This document shows positions 63,931-64,000 of a DNA stretch of 64,000 bases, piece after piece. Source of the DNA: Thermoleophilia bacterium (lineage in GTDB: Bacteria > Actinomycetota > Thermoleophilia > Gaiellales > Gaiellaceae); the NCBI GenBank assembly GCA_017882605.1, contig JADGPE010000001.1, forward strand, positions 18,554 through 82,553, read 5' to 3'. Position 1 is the first letter of the stretch. Each line of letters opens with the position of its first letter. The position numbers and the translations under genes were made by a program. The notes under the pieces were generated by a model. That model worked only from the letters and a program-made list of their open reading frames with translations. It had not been told where the DNA came from and made no database searches.

Positions 63931-63949
63931 GGTGCGTAGCATCGCAGCG

Positions 63950-64000
63950 ATGGCCGACAAGCCCCCGCTGATCGTCGAGGAGAACGTCGAGGCGTTCCTC
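63950..64000 (+). CDS. 5' end of a gene running off the window
   Basis: ATG 63950 begins MADKPPLIVEENVEAFL and stays open to the window end (17 codons). Divergent from the histidine phosphatase gene by 19 bp. Too short to name. Confidence 0.5.
   Translation, partial: MADKPPLIVEENVEAFL

Overview
This is high-GC actinobacterial chromosome with dense, mostly operonic gene packing, many GTG or TTG starts and many 1-4 bp stop/start overlaps. A PafB-PafC double-WYL regulator, collagen-like Gly-X-Y proteins, CxxC zinc-ribbon proteins and a liv-type transporter with thiolases fit a deep-branching actinobacterium such as Thermoleophilia/Gaiellales. That placement is inference; no database was consulted. 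I see no tRNA, rRNA, CRISPR array, prophage or recognisable transposase.

Layout. 0-11 kb: start of a lipoprotein, an orphan response regulator with a degenerate receiver, a methyltransferase gene between 51-bp direct repeats, a UbiB kinase, DEAD-box helicase-greA, and a minus-strand run queA, tgt, yajC, secDF, BMFP-like. 11-20 kb: a two-component system with an upstream exported protein, a Na+/H+-type antiporter, thiolase plus 3-hydroxyacyl-CoA dehydrogenase, a PAP2 membrane enzyme, and aldehyde dehydrogenase coupled to two zinc-ribbon proteins. 20-30 kb: PafBC, queG, a quinone-oxidoreductase-like MDR, a secreted HNH-like protein, a CelD-type acetyltransferase coupled to a proline-dehydrogenase-like protein, and a collagen-like protein.

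30-36 kb holds the most distinctive block. Four overlapping minus-strand genes encode a metallophosphoesterase, cyclic 2,3-diphosphoglycerate (cDPG) synthetase, 2-phosphoglycerate kinase and a GlpX-like phosphatase that lacks several expected metal ligands. Together they look like a bacterial cDPG pathway of archaeal type. Next come a PD-(D/E)XK-like protein coupled to hypoxanthine phosphoribosyltransferase, and an NRAMP metal transporter with a DtxR/MntR-like operator abutting its start codon.

36-44 kb: an M23 peptidase, cytochrome c maturation genes (ccmE of the CxxxY type, ccmF, a CcmI-like gene), an endonuclease-IV-like TIM barrel, phosphomannomutase and a thioesterase. 44-57 kb: relA/spoT, recJ, an L,D-transpeptidase, ruvCAB, yebC, pdxT and small proteins. 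57-64 kb: a branched-chain-amino-acid-type ABC transporter without a LivG, a thiolase, a DMT permease, a short dispersed repeat family and a histidine phosphatase.

The minus-strand genes pdxT-yebC-ruvCAB, recJ-relA and queA-tgt-yajC-secDF look like pieces of one widespread bacterial block opened up by inserted segments. QueA, Tgt and QueG together cover the late steps of queuosine modification. Starts were corrected wherever the ORF track ran into upstream shadow sequence.
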